DNA from: Butyricicoccus intestinisimiae
Lineage (GTDB): Bacteria > Bacillota > Clostridia > Oscillospirales > Butyricicoccaceae
Length of the DNA: 64,000 nucleotides
Assembly (NCBI RefSeq): GCF_018918345.1
Contig: NZ_JAHLQI010000002.1
Span: 62,001-126,000 of the forward strand
Direction of reading: 5' to 3'
Part shown: piece after piece, positions 9,369 to 18,899 of the stretch
How positions within the stretch are numbered: the stretch's first letter is position 1
How the letters are laid out: each line of letters starts with the position of its first letter
Translations under genes and position numbers: made by a program
The notes under the pieces: generated by a model
Databases searched by the model: none
What the model was told of the DNA's origin: nothing
Seen by the model: the letters and a program-made list of their open reading frames with translations, nothing else

Positions 9369-10420
9369 GCCGATTCCTCCTTCAGCTGCCGCAGCGTGTG
9401 CAGCAGCACAAAATTCTCCGTCTCATTGCGCACCGCGATGCGGAACCATGTGTCATCCAGCCCGTGATAGTTCGCGCACGAGCGAATGAGAATGCCGCGG
9501 TCGTGCAGCCGCCGCTGCAAATCCGGTATGCACAGATTGCGAAACAGCAGATAATTCACCTGCCCGTCTATGACGTGCAGCCCTAAATCCTCCAAGCCGC
9601 GCTGGAGCGCCGCGCGCTGGAGCGCGACATACGCGCGTGTTTTGCGCGGAAAATCCGTGTCCTGCGCCGCCGCGATGCCGCACGCCTGCGCAATGCCGGA
9701 CACCGACCACGGTGCCCCCGCTTCGTACAATCGGTCAACCAGCTGCCGATCCGATGACAGGCAGTAGCCCAAGCGAATGCCCGGCATCGCGTACATTTTG
9801 GTAAAGGACCGCAGCAAAATCAAATGCGGATTGTCTGCCAGTTGGTCTGTCAGCACGCTGCGTTCCGGCTCGCAAAGAAAATCATGGAAGCACTCGTCGA
9901 CAAGCAGCCGCGCGCCGACCTCGGCGCAGCGTTCCATTCCTTTCTTTACCAGTCCTTTCGGCGTGAGTAAACCGGTCGGATTGTTTGGGTTGCACAGCAC
10001 AACCAAATCGACATCTTGTGTCACCGCGTCCCAATACGCCGGTGTTATTGTCAAATCCTCACCCAGCGAAACGCGCACGATCTCGCTGCCCACGAGCTGT
10101 GCTGCCTCTTCATACTCCGCAAACGTCGGCGCGGGCAACAGGATTTTCTTCGGGCGAAGCGTCAGCATCAGGCGGTACAGCACATCGGCGGCGCCGTTGC
10201 CGCAGAAAACCTGCTGCGGCGTGACGGCATTGCGCGCGGCAATCGCCCGCCGCAGGGCGCGGCAAAACGGATCCGGATAGTGCAGACAGCCCGCAATCGC
10301 CTGCTGCGCCGCCTCGCGCACGCTGTCCGGCATGCCGAGCGGATTGATATTTGCCGAAAAGTCCAGCGGCTCCTCGTTCCAGTTGTCGGCGTAAATATCG
10401 CCGCCGTGTATGTGCTTCAT
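9356..10420 (-). CDS. cobD: L-threonine-O-3-phosphate decarboxylase (aminotransferase fold)
   Basis: It makes (R)-1-aminopropan-2-ol phosphate, the linker of the nucleotide loop. It is a class I/II PLP enzyme with NPNNPTG and the lysine motif [15 protein letters not shown]. Histidinol-phosphate aminotransferases are close paralogues, but the N-terminal HGG and SANINPLG residues and the cob operon identify CobD. The ATG at 10420 with an upstream GGGGTGG is preferred to a more distal in-frame start. The product is 354 residues. Confidence 0.92.
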   Translation of the reverse strand: MKHIHGGDIYADNWNEEPLDFSANINPLGMPDSVREAAQQAIAGCLHYPDPFCRALRRAIAARNAVTPQQVFCGNGAADVLYRLMLTLRPKKILLPAPTFAEYEEAAQLVGSEIVRVSLGEDLTITPAYWDAVTQDVDLVVLCNPNNPTGLLTPKGLVKKGMERCAEVGARLLVDECFHDFLCEPERSVLTDQLADNPHLILLRSFTKMYAMPGIRLGYCLSSDRQLVDRLYEAGAPWSVSGIAQACGIAAAQDTDFPRKTRAYVALQRAALQRGLEDLGLHVIDGQVNYLLFRNLCIPDLQRRLHDRGILIRSCANYHGLDDTWFRIAVRNETENFVLLHTLRQLKEESAWQR

Positions 10421-10421
10421 G

Positions 10422-11393
10422 TTACCACCCCAGTCTCCAGCCAATGACACATCGAACCGCGCACAGCGCGCACACGGCAGCCGCCGATGACACGTACATC
10501 AGGTGATTGGTGCGCACAATGTCCTTAGGTTCAATCGGGCGCTTGGCATCGCCCAGTGTCGGTTTCTCATATAGCTTTCCAAAATAATACGCATTGCCCG
10601 CGAGCTGCACGCCGAGGGCACCGGCGCACGCAGATTCTGTCTGCGCAGAATTCGGGCTGGCGTGCTGCAAGCGGTCGCGCCGGAAGCATTTCCACGCGCC
10701 CTTGGCGTCCAATCCCGCCGGTTTTGCGCACAGCACGAACAGCAGACCGCTCAGCCGCGCCGGAATGAAGTTCCAAACATCGTCCATCTTGGCGGAAAAT
10801 CGTCCGAAATACAAAAATTCCTCGTTTTTATAGCCCACCATCGAGTCCAGCGTGTTGACCGCTTTGTAGGCGAAGCCGAGCGGCGCGCCGCCGAGCAGCA
10901 AAAACACAAGCGGCGCAATGACGCCGTCACTGGTGTTTTCCGCCACAGTCTCCACCGTCGCCTTTGTCACCTGCACCGCGTCCAGCTGCGCGGTGTCGCG
11001 GCCGACAATCCACGAGACATACTTGCGCGCTTCCTGCAAATCGCCCTTGCGCAGGGCGCGATAGACGCGCAGCGCCGCCTGCTTGAGCGACTTTGCCGCG
11101 AAAATCTGCCAGCAGAACAGCACCTCGATGGCAAATGCCAGCGCTGGATGCAGCAGACCCGCCGCATACAAAATTGCCGCCGGAATCAGCCAAGACGGAA
11201 TCACAACGGCAATCCACAGCACCGCGCCCGCCCAAAGCTGTCCGCGCGCGCTGTCCGGAAACCACGCGCGCAAGTGCTTTTTCCAAAACGAAATCATCGT
11301 GCCGATGCCCATAATCGGATGCCACAGGCGTTCCGGATCACCGAGCACGCAGTCGAGTAAAAAGCCGAAAAATACGGCCGCTGCTGTCGTCAT
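10422..11393 (-). CDS. cbiB: Adenosylcobinamide-phosphate synthase, integral membrane (CbiB)
   Basis: It joins aminopropanol phosphate to adenosylcobyric acid. It has several hydrophobic segments, an N-terminal DCVLGDPERLWHP, the signature ENTSDGVIAPL and a C-terminal GDAKRPIE. The ATG at 11393 overlaps the stop of the preceding mini-cobU gene in an ATGA and has a GGGGG ribosome site, giving 323 residues. It is divided from cobD by a single base. Confidence 0.94.
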   Translation of the reverse strand: MTTAAAVFFGFLLDCVLGDPERLWHPIMGIGTMISFWKKHLRAWFPDSARGQLWAGAVLWIAVVIPSWLIPAAILYAAGLLHPALAFAIEVLFCWQIFAAKSLKQAALRVYRALRKGDLQEARKYVSWIVGRDTAQLDAVQVTKATVETVAENTSDGVIAPLVFLLLGGAPLGFAYKAVNTLDSMVGYKNEEFLYFGRFSAKMDDVWNFIPARLSGLLFVLCAKPAGLDAKGAWKCFRRDRLQHASPNSAQTESACAGALGVQLAGNAYYFGKLYEKPTLGDAKRPIEPKDIVRTNHLMYVSSAAAVCALCAVRCVIGWRLGW

Positions 11394-11713
11394 GATGCCC
11401 CCTTGATACACGTGGCGATGCCGCAGTACACGCGATACACGCGGTCTGCCTGCGCCGCAATGTCACAGCACAATCTGCCGGTGCACTCGCGCCATTCACG
11501 CTCCTGCGCGTCCATCGGGACGACACCGCCGCCGACTTCCTGGCACACGACGGTTTTGCCCGCGAACTCCGCCGCCTGCGGCAGCGCCGTGTTGTCGCAC
11601 AGTGCGCGCTGCACGCGCACATGCAAATCATCTATGATATCTTGTTCCGGCGACAGCGTGCGCGCAAAGGCGCTCTTGCCCTGCGCCGCGCCGCCGATAA
11701 TGAGTATTGTCAT
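11390..11713 (-). CDS. Short CobU-like nucleotide-binding protein (mini-CobU)
   Basis: A 107-residue paralogue of the adenosylcobinamide kinase/guanylyltransferase encoded about 0.8 kb upstream. It keeps the P-loop GGAAQGKSAFA at the N-terminus and the CobU C-terminal block (CQEVGGGVVPMD, the Arg/Glu-rich segment, and AADRVYR as QADRVYR). It lacks the roughly 60-70 central residues that carry the RHR-type guanylyltransferase segment. AAGGAAAC precedes the ATG at 11713, and the stop overlaps cbiB in an ATGA, so it is translated as part of the operon and is not an obvious relic. Its activity is unknown. Confidence 0.75.
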   Translation of the reverse strand: MTILIIGGAAQGKSAFARTLSPEQDIIDDLHVRVQRALCDNTALPQAAEFAGKTVVCQEVGGGVVPMDAQEREWRECTGRLCCDIAAQADRVYRVYCGIATCIKGAS

Positions 11714-11727
11714 GCTTGTTTCCTTTC

Positions 11728-12504
11728 TCACCGCAGAGCAATGCCGCCGATGACCGCACACAGCAGCGTCACCGTCTCACACACGGTAATGCACATGCCG
11801 CACAAATCGCCCGTGATGCCGCCGAAATTCTTGCGGCACATGCGCACGTGGAATACATAAAACACGGCGCACGCGGCAACTGCCAGCGTGCCGATGCCGT
11901 GCGCCGCACAAACCGCCAGCACCGCCAGCGCCAGCTCCCACACGAGCATGACGCGGCTGACGCGCTTTTTGTCCGCGTTGTCCGCAAACAGGTGCGCAAG
12001 ACCCGAGTTTCTGGCGCAGGTCTGCGTGACAATCATGCCGCCGCCCAAGGCGCGGGCGCCCGCATAGCCGAACAGCAGCAGCTTGGCGCTCGCCGGTGTC
12101 TCATAGATCTGCGCAAACAAACCGAGCTGCGCGACGAGCAGCGCGCCGATCCACAAAATGGCAAAGGCGCCGACATGGGGATCTTTTAAAATTTCCAGCC
12201 GCTTTTCTCTGTCTCCATACGAGCACAGCGCGTCACAGGTGTCCACAAAGCCGTCCAGATGAATGCCGCCGGTAATCACAACCGGAATCAATACCGCGCC
12301 CGCCGCATACAGCAGACTAGATAACGCCAGCTTTCCCGCCAGCAGCAGCCAGCCGTACTCGCACGCGCCGACCAGCACGCCGATGAGCGGCAGAAAGCCC
12401 AGCGCATACCGCATGGTGCTGCGTTTCCATTCGATTTGGGGCAGCGGCAGCGCGGAATACAGTCCAAACGCCACCAGCAGGCCGCCAAACAACTCTCCTA
12501 TCAT
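11728..12504 (-). CDS. cobS: Adenosylcobinamide-GDP ribazoletransferase (cobalamin synthase)
   Basis: This polytopic membrane enzyme joins adenosylcobinamide-GDP and alpha-ribazole (phosphate) in the last assembly step. The signature GGIHLDGFVDTCDAL and the ILKDPHVGAFA segment are present, followed by about five hydrophobic helices. The ATG at 12504 overlaps the cobU stop by four bases and follows GAGGGAAA, giving 258 residues. Confidence 0.94.
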   Translation of the reverse strand: MIGELFGGLLVAFGLYSALPLPQIEWKRSTMRYALGFLPLIGVLVGACEYGWLLLAGKLALSSLLYAAGAVLIPVVITGGIHLDGFVDTCDALCSYGDREKRLEILKDPHVGAFAILWIGALLVAQLGLFAQIYETPASAKLLLFGYAGARALGGGMIVTQTCARNSGLAHLFADNADKKRVSRVMLVWELALAVLAVCAAHGIGTLAVAACAVFYVFHVRMCRKNFGGITGDLCGMCITVCETVTLLCAVIGGIALR

Positions 12505-13034
12505 ATGTTTTCCCTCTTTTTGTGTACAATTGGAATGCCGCACACGCTCTCTACAACCCAGTCCGCCTGTGCGGCGAGAAGCTGGTTCATGCGTCCGAGT
12601 GCGTGCAAATAGCGCATGGTCCATTCGTCATACGTCACGCCGTCCGTGAAAATATCATTGCTGACGACAACCACGTGTTCACACGATGCCTGTAACGCAC
12701 GAATACCCGAAACAATGCTTTGTTCCCAGTGCTCTCCCGCGCCGTCCGGCGAAAACATCTCGTTCGCCAGCGCATTGCTCATGCACTCAAACAGTGCCGC
12801 GGCGTAGCCGTCCGGCACCGTCATCGTGTCGAACCGCTTGGCGTGCTCCAGTGTTGTAAATCCCTTTCCCGCGCGCAGGGCGCGATGGCGGGCAATGCGC
12901 TTTTGCGCTTCTTCGCTTTCTGTTTCCATCGCCGCCACATACAGCATCGGCTTTCCCTTCGCCAATTCACAGACGATGCGTTCCGCCAGCTCGGATTTTC
13001 CGCTGGCGGCGCCTCCCGTTACCAGTACCAGCAT
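12501..13034 (-). CDS. cobU: Bifunctional adenosylcobinamide kinase/adenosylcobinamide-phosphate guanylyltransferase
   Basis: Full-length CobU of 177 residues. It has P-loop TGGAASGKSELAE, the central guanylylation-site region RIARHRALR and the C-terminal VVSNDIFTDGVTYDEWT block. A short paralogue lies after cobS. Start 13034 lies four bases beyond the cobT stop. No strong ribosome site is seen there, so translation is probably coupled to cobT. Confidence 0.92.
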   Translation of the reverse strand: MLVLVTGGAASGKSELAERIVCELAKGKPMLYVAAMETESEEAQKRIARHRALRAGKGFTTLEHAKRFDTMTVPDGYAAALFECMSNALANEMFSPDGAGEHWEQSIVSGIRALQASCEHVVVVSNDIFTDGVTYDEWTMRYLHALGRMNQLLAAQADWVVESVCGIPIVHKKRENI

Positions 13035-13038
13035 CGGC

Positions 13039-14097
13039 TCAGGAAAGCGGCTGATACGCTTCGATGTTGCTGTCATCGAACGTATTGCCGTTGGTGTACA
13101 GCGAGGCGGCGGCGTCCAGCATGCCGAACAGCAGCACCGCACCGGTGCCCTCGCCCAGCGCCATGTGCGCGTCGATTATCGGCTTGACGTCCAGTGCCTG
13201 CTCGAGCAGCACGCCCGCCGGTTCCGCCGTGTGATGCGAGGCGATGAGATAGTCGCGCACAGTCGGACACAACCGCACGGCGCACAGCGCCGCCGCAGAG
13301 GCAATCACGCCGTCTATAATCATCGGCAGGCCGCACAGTGCGCCGCCCAAAAACAGGCCGGTCAGGCCGCACAAATCATAGCCGCCGACCTTGCTCAGAA
13401 TGTCAATCGGGTCGTGCTGATTCGGCTGCCATTGCTCCAATGCGCGTGTGACCACCTGAATTTTGCGCACAAGGCCTTCCGAGGTCAGGCCCGAGCCGCG
13501 TCCGGTCACCAATTCTACCGGCGCATGCAGCAGCGCCGCGGTGACAGCCGCCGTCGAGGTCGTGTTGCCGATGCCCATTTCGCCGGTCGCAACGACGTCA
13601 TAGCCGTGCTGCCTGCACAGCAGGGCGGTCTCAATGCCGACGTCAATCGCCTGCACGGCTTGGTCGCGCGACATCGCTGGCTGTTTGGCAAAATTGTGCG
13701 TGCCGCGGGCAATCTTGCGATGCACAACGCCGCTGCCGTGAATGTCGCTCGCCACGCCGATATCCACCGGAATGACGTCCGCACCGGCGGCGCGTGCCAT
13801 ATGGCACACGGTGGACGTGCCCTTGCCCAAATTTTCTGTGATAATCTGGGTGACATCCTGTCCCGACTGAGAAATTCCCTCTGCTACAACGCCGTTGTCT
13901 GCGCACATGACAACCACTGCCTTGTTGCGCAGATCTATGCGCGGCGTGCGGCAAATGCCCGCAATCCGGATGAGGATGTCCTCCAAATCACCCAGTCCGT
14001 GCAGCGGCTTGGCGAGAGCATCCCAATGCTGCTTCGCCTGCGCCATCGCTTCCGCATCCAGCGGCGGAATGCGTTCGAGTACCTGTTCCAGTGTCAT
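13039..14097 (-). CDS. cobT: Nicotinate-nucleotide:dimethylbenzimidazole phosphoribosyltransferase
   Basis: It activates the lower-ligand base as its alpha-ribotide. The GEMGIGNTTSTAA nucleotide-site motif and the C-terminal LGEGTGAVL segment with the catalytic glutamate are intact. The length of 352 residues is normal. The ATG at 14097, preceded by AGGAGGCG, overlaps the cbiA stop in an ATGA. No synthesis genes for dimethylbenzimidazole (bzaA-F or bluB) are visible here, so the native lower base is unknown. Confidence 0.95.
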   Translation of the reverse strand: MTLEQVLERIPPLDAEAMAQAKQHWDALAKPLHGLGDLEDILIRIAGICRTPRIDLRNKAVVVMCADNGVVAEGISQSGQDVTQIITENLGKGTSTVCHMARAAGADVIPVDIGVASDIHGSGVVHRKIARGTHNFAKQPAMSRDQAVQAIDVGIETALLCRQHGYDVVATGEMGIGNTTSTAAVTAALLHAPVELVTGRGSGLTSEGLVRKIQVVTRALEQWQPNQHDPIDILSKVGGYDLCGLTGLFLGGALCGLPMIIDGVIASAAALCAVRLCPTVRDYLIASHHTAEPAGVLLEQALDVKPIIDAHMALGEGTGAVLLFGMLDAAASLYTNGNTFDDSNIEAYQPLS

Positions 14098-15449
14098 CGT
14101 TTCGCCTCCTGATGATAGGTTTGACACCTGTGTAAAAAACGCTGCGCCGCCGGAACATTGCCCGCAAAATGTATGTGCGGATAGCCCGCGTGCAGCGTGT
14201 CAGACGCATGGATGCACTGCCAGCCGCGCGTGCGCAGCGGCTTTTGCGCGGAAAAATCCGCGCCCGGCTGCGTGCTCTGTGCGTAGTGAAATTCGTGTGC
14301 AGTCAGGGTCTCACCCTGTCTGCACAGCAGCGAATCGCTGTTTGCCGTCAGCGTGATATAGCCGAACTGCTTCAGTCTGCTTCCCATCTGCGCCGTGCCG
14401 CCGCAGATGTCCGCCATCGGCACGCCGGTGAGCGTCTTGTGCAGCAGCAAAAAGCCGCCGCACTCGGCAATGGTCGGCATGCCGTCCGCAATCGCCGCGC
14501 GAATATCCGCCAGCATCGTGCGGTTGGCGCCCAGCTGCTGCGCGTACAGCTCCGGATAGCCGCCGCACAGATACAATCCGTCCAACTTCTCCGGTAAATG
14601 CGCATCGTGCAGCGGAGAGAACGGCACGAGCTGTGCGCCCATGCGCGTCAGCACATCGAGACTGTCCGCGTAATCAAAGCAAAATGCCTCGTCGCGCGCC
14701 ACACCAATGCGCAGCCCCGTCCCGCAGACCGGCACCGGCGGCAGCTGCTCTTGCAGCTCCGGTGCCGTGCGGGCAAGGGCGAGCAGCGCATCCAGCTGCA
14801 GGCCGTCGCGCGCGTGGTGCGCGAGCGCCTGCATTTTCTGTTTGAGATTTTGGATTTCGCCCGCCGTGACCAGTCCCAAATGGCGGCTCTCCACCGCACA
14901 CGCCGCATCGGTCGGCATCGCGCCGAACACAGACAAACCGGTGTTTTGCTCGACAATGCCCGCATAGTAATCGGTCATGCGCGGCGAAATGCCGTTCAAA
15001 ATCACGCCGCGGACGGTGTTTTGTTCAAATTGCAAAAAGCCGCGCAGCAATGCCGCCAGCGTCAGCGACATGCCCTTGGCGGAGACGACGAGCACCGTCG
15101 GGGACTGCGTGAGCCGCGCGATGTCCGCCGTTGAATTTTCGCTGCTTGTGCCGGCAAGCCCGTCATAGTAGCCCATGACGCCTTCGATGACGGAAATATC
15201 GCGCCCCGCGCTGCGTTGCAGCAGCGCAGGCACCGTGTCCCGCCCACACAAAAACGCGTCCAGATTGCGCGATCGCGTGCCGATAATCCTGCTGTGGAAC
15301 ATCGGGTCGATGTAATCCGGTCCGCATTTGAATGCCGCCGTATCCAGTCCCTGTTCGACAAACGCTTGCAGCAGCGCACAGGTAATTGTCGTCTTGCCGC
15401 AGCCGCTTCCTGTGCCGCCGATGACCAGCCGCGGCGCACGCGCGCTCAC
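14094..15449 (-). CDS. cbiA: Cobyrinate a,c-diamide synthase
   Basis: A 451-residue glutamine-dependent amidase. It has an N-terminal P-loop ATPase (GGTGSGCGKTTIT) and a C-terminal class I amidotransferase (CGGYPELYA, then ECGGF). The start is a GTG that overlaps the cbiET stop as GTGA, with GGAGGC upstream. It amidates the a and c carboxylates of cobyrinate. Confidence 0.95.
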   Translation of the reverse strand: MSARAPRLVIGGTGSGCGKTTITCALLQAFVEQGLDTAAFKCGPDYIDPMFHSRIIGTRSRNLDAFLCGRDTVPALLQRSAGRDISVIEGVMGYYDGLAGTSSENSTADIARLTQSPTVLVVSAKGMSLTLAALLRGFLQFEQNTVRGVILNGISPRMTDYYAGIVEQNTGLSVFGAMPTDAACAVESRHLGLVTAGEIQNLKQKMQALAHHARDGLQLDALLALARTAPELQEQLPPVPVCGTGLRIGVARDEAFCFDYADSLDVLTRMGAQLVPFSPLHDAHLPEKLDGLYLCGGYPELYAQQLGANRTMLADIRAAIADGMPTIAECGGFLLLHKTLTGVPMADICGGTAQMGSRLKQFGYITLTANSDSLLCRQGETLTAHEFHYAQSTQPGADFSAQKPLRTRGWQCIHASDTLHAGYPHIHFAGNVPAAQRFLHRCQTYHQEAKR

Positions 15450-16630
15450 AGATTGCCTCCGATCAGATACACCGGATTTTGCGCCGTCATCATGTGATAG
15501 CGCGCGACCTTCTTCGCCCGCGAGACATTGACGCAGGAGATTTCCACGGCGAAGCCATTACGCTCCAGTGCCTCTATCGCCTCATGCAGGCTTTCCAGCG
15601 CAATCGCCGTGATGAGCACGCGGACATGGGGATTTTTGCGCTTGAGCGCGCACACAATCTCCGCCATATTGCCGCGGCTGCCGCCGATAAACGCGCAATC
15701 CGGTATCGGAAGCTGTTCCAAGCCGTCCGGTGCCATCGCCTGTACAATGCGCGTGTTGTAGCAGCCGGTGTGTGTACGGTTGCGGTGCAGCAGCTCGACG
15801 GCCTCCGGCTTGCACTCCACGGCATAGACCATGCCGCGCACGGCGTGCCGCGCCAGCTCCATCGTGACGGAGCCGGTACCCGCGCCGATGTCATACACGG
15901 TCTCATCCGGTTTGACGGACAGCAGACTAGCAGCCAGCCAGCGCACCTCCTGCTTGGTCATCGGCACCTCTCCGCGCACGAAATCGCTGTCGCGCAGGGC
16001 GCGGCTGCTGTCGGTCGGACGGTCGTTTTGCGTCATCATCACGCACAAATCGCCAAACGTCTCGCGTGCCAGCTGCTCCGGTGTGCCGGAAACCAATCGT
16101 TCGGTCTCTGCGCCGAGATTTTCCGCGATACACACCGTGATGTGCGTCAGCCCCGCATCGGCAAGACGCTGACACAGCACATGCGCCTTGTTTTCGCCGC
16201 CCGTGAGCATGATGACCTTCCGGTTGTAGCTGACAGGCGCCAGCAGCGCACCGGAGCGCCCGTGCAGGCTGAGCAGGACGGCATCGTCATACGCGGTATG
16301 AAACCGCGCGCAAAACAGCTGAATGCTGCTGATGCCGGGCAGGATTTCCACCGTGCCGCTGCCGCACAGCTTTTGCGTCAGCGACTTCGCCGCGCTGTAA
16401 AAGCCGGTGTCCCCGCTGAGCAAAATCGCAACGGTTCCCGTGCTGTCCTGCGCCCGCTGCGCGAGCTGAGAAAACGCCAGCGTCTGCACGTCCGCCCGCA
16501 CGGACGTCAGACCGTCCGTCAATCTTCCGGTGGACAGCACAATATCCGCGCGCTGTATCGCCTGCCGCGCCTGCTGCGTCAGCATGGCTTCAGTTCCCAT
16601 ACCGGCGCCAATCAAGAAATACGTATTCAT
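15446..16630 (-). CDS. cbiET: Fused cobalt-precorrin-7 C5-methyltransferase/cobalt-precorrin-6B C15-methyltransferase (CbiE-CbiT)
   Basis: Two domains are fused in 394 residues, as in CobL. Residues 1 to about 200 are a tetrapyrrole methylase (GAGMGTEAM, LLSGDTGFYS, PGISSIQ). From about residue 215 follows a Rossmann SAM methyltransferase with decarboxylase role (YDIGAGTGSVTMELA). It introduces the C5 and C15 methyl groups and removes the C12 acetate carboxyl. It overlaps hemL and cbiA by four bases each. Confidence 0.94.
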   Translation of the reverse strand: MNTYFLIGAGMGTEAMLTQQARQAIQRADIVLSTGRLTDGLTSVRADVQTLAFSQLAQRAQDSTGTVAILLSGDTGFYSAAKSLTQKLCGSGTVEILPGISSIQLFCARFHTAYDDAVLLSLHGRSGALLAPVSYNRKVIMLTGGENKAHVLCQRLADAGLTHITVCIAENLGAETERLVSGTPEQLARETFGDLCVMMTQNDRPTDSSRALRDSDFVRGEVPMTKQEVRWLAASLLSVKPDETVYDIGAGTGSVTMELARHAVRGMVYAVECKPEAVELLHRNRTHTGCYNTRIVQAMAPDGLEQLPIPDCAFIGGSRGNMAEIVCALKRKNPHVRVLITAIALESLHEAIEALERNGFAVEISCVNVSRAKKVARYHMMTAQNPVYLIGGNL

Positions 16631-17916
16631 GCGTTTGCCATGGCAGCCAGCGTCTTTTCTGCAGCCGCTGCCGTCGCATCCAGATCCGCCTGCGTGTGTG
16701 CATTGCCGACAAACATGGCTTCAAACTGTGCCGGAGCCAAATAAATCTTCTGCGCCAGCATATGGCGGAAGTACTCTGCGTATCGTGCCACATCACTGGA
16801 CTTCGCGCCCGCAAAATTGGTCACCGGCTGCTCGGTAAAGAACACGCTGAGCAGCGAGCCGATTTGGTTGACCGTCGTGCCCGCGTGGTACTTGTCCTCC
16901 AGCGCGCGCAGCTGGTCTGCCAGCCAAGTCGTGTTTGCTTCAATTTTCGTATAAACCTCCGGATGGTCGTTGAGGTAGGTCAGCTGGGTGATGCCCGCCG
17001 CCATTGCCACCGGATTGCCGGACAGCGTACCTGCCTGATAAATCGGGCCGGTCGGTGCGACCTGCTCCATCAGCTCTCGGCTGCCCGCGAAGGCGCCGAC
17101 CGGCATGCCGCCGCCGATAATCTTGCCAAACGTCACAAGATCCGCCTTGACGCCAAAATATTCCTGTGCACCGCCGCGCGCCAGACGGAAGCCCGTGATG
17201 ACCTCGTCAAAAATCAGCAGCGCATGATATTCGTCACACAGCGCGCGCAGACCTTCCAAAAAGCCCTGTGCCGGCGGCACAACGCCCATATTCGCTGCGA
17301 CCGGCTCGACAATCACTGCCGCCACCTGTCCCTTGTTTGCTTGCAGCAGACGCTCGACGCTGTCCAAATCGTTGTATGTCGCCGTCAGCGTGTCGCCTGC
17401 CACCGCCGCCGGAACACCGGCGGAATCCGGTCTGCCGCCGGTCAGCGCACCGGAGCCTGCTTTGACGAGCATGGCATCCGAGTGGCCGTGATAGCAGCCC
17501 TCAAACTTGATGATTTTATCCTTTCCGGTTGCGCCGCGTGCGACACGCACCGCGCTCATGACCGCCTCCGTGCCGGAGTTGACCATGCGAACCATCTCGA
17601 TATTCGGCACCATGGACACGACCAGATTCGCCAAATCCGTCTCGCGCTCGGTCGGCGCGCCAAAGCTCAGACCGTTTTTCATGGTCTGCTCAACCGCACG
17701 CAGCACCTGCGGGTTGGCGTGTCCCAAAATCATCGGGCCCCAAGAGCCGACATAATCAATGTACTGTACGCCGTCCACGTCCGTGATGTAGGCGCCCTTT
17801 GCGGACTGGATAAAGCGCGGCGTCATGCCGACCGCGCGGTAGGCACGCACCGGACTGTTTACGCCGCCCGGCATCACCTTTTGTGCCTGTTCAAACAGCT
17901 TTTCCGAGGTATCCAT
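16627..17916 (-). CDS. hemL: Glutamate-1-semialdehyde 2,1-aminomutase
   Basis: It makes 5-aminolevulinate by the C5 pathway. This is a 429-residue class III PLP aminotransferase with NSGTEAVMSAVRVAR, the family motif IFDEVITGFR and the PLP lysine in VTFGKIIGGGMP. The start overlaps the hemB stop by one base (TGATG). Its presence inside the B12 operon ties precursor supply to corrin synthesis. Confidence 0.96.
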   Translation of the reverse strand: MDTSEKLFEQAQKVMPGGVNSPVRAYRAVGMTPRFIQSAKGAYITDVDGVQYIDYVGSWGPMILGHANPQVLRAVEQTMKNGLSFGAPTERETDLANLVVSMVPNIEMVRMVNSGTEAVMSAVRVARGATGKDKIIKFEGCYHGHSDAMLVKAGSGALTGGRPDSAGVPAAVAGDTLTATYNDLDSVERLLQANKGQVAAVIVEPVAANMGVVPPAQGFLEGLRALCDEYHALLIFDEVITGFRLARGGAQEYFGVKADLVTFGKIIGGGMPVGAFAGSRELMEQVAPTGPIYQAGTLSGNPVAMAAGITQLTYLNDHPEVYTKIEANTTWLADQLRALEDKYHAGTTVNQIGSLLSVFFTEQPVTNFAGAKSSDVARYAEYFRHMLAQKIYLAPAQFEAMFVGNAHTQADLDATAAAAEKTLAAMANA

Positions 17917-18899
17917 CAGCCAATGTCTCCCTTCTTCATCGCCTGTGCCAGTTCCTTGGCATAGTAGGTAATCAAAATCTCTGCGCCTGCGCGGTAAATG
18001 CTCAGCGCAGACTCACACATAATACGGTACTCGTCGACGAGATCCGCCGCCGCTGCCGCCTTAATCATGGCGTATTCGCCGCTGACCGAATACGCGGCGA
18101 GCGGCACATCAAAGCGTTCCTTTGCCTTGACAATGACATCCAGATAGCTAAGTGCAGGCTTGACCATGATGATGTCCGCGCCCTCCTGCACATCCAGCTG
18201 GCACTCCAGCATGGCCTCGCGGCTGTTGTGCGGGTCCATCTGATACGACTTTCTGTCACCGAACGACGGTGCCGAGCCTGCGGCATCGCGGAACGGGCCG
18301 TAAAATGCCGAGGCATATTTTGCGGAATACGCCATAATCGGGATGTTGATAAAGCCGTTGTCATCGAGAATCTTGCGAATCGCAGCGACACGGCCGTCCA
18401 TCATGTCGGACGGCGCAACCATGTCCGCGCCCGCCTGTGCGTGCGACAGCGCAATCTTTGCCAGACACTCCAGCGTCTTGTCGTTGTCCACATAGTGGTC
18501 GCACAAAATGCCGCAGTGGCCGTGCGAGGTGTACTCACACATGCACACGTCGGTAATCACATAAAAATCCGGATACTTCGCCTTGATGGCGCGGATTGCC
18601 TGCTGTACAATGCCGTTTTCTGCCCATGCACCCGAGCCGATTTCGTCCTTGTGCGCCGGCAGGCCGAACAGCATGACCTTTTCCACGCCCGCTTGGATGC
18701 ACTCCTCGATGGCCTCACAGATGCGGTCGGGAGACCACTGGAACTGACCCGGCAGCGATGCAATCGGGTTTTTGATGTTCTCGCCCTCAATCGCAAAAAT
18801 CGGATAAATTAGGCTGGACGGAGACATGCGGGTTTCGCGCATCATTGAGCGAAGGGTCGGGCTGGTGCGCAGTCTGCGCGGACGATTGATTAAATTCAT
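17916..18899 (-). CDS. hemB: Porphobilinogen synthase (5-aminolevulinate dehydratase)
   Basis: It condenses two aminolevulinates to porphobilinogen. The zinc-type cysteine motif DVCMCEYTSHGHCG is intact. The two Schiff-base lysines sit in AYSAKYASAFYGPFR and MVKPA. The length of 327 residues is typical. It overlaps cobA-hemD by four bases. Confidence 0.96.
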   Translation of the reverse strand: MNLINRPRRLRTSPTLRSMMRETRMSPSSLIYPIFAIEGENIKNPIASLPGQFQWSPDRICEAIEECIQAGVEKVMLFGLPAHKDEIGSGAWAENGIVQQAIRAIKAKYPDFYVITDVCMCEYTSHGHCGILCDHYVDNDKTLECLAKIALSHAQAGADMVAPSDMMDGRVAAIRKILDDNGFINIPIMAYSAKYASAFYGPFRDAAGSAPSFGDRKSYQMDPHNSREAMLECQLDVQEGADIIMVKPALSYLDVIVKAKERFDVPLAAYSVSGEYAMIKAAAAADLVDEYRIMCESALSIYRAGAEILITYYAKELAQAMKKGDIG

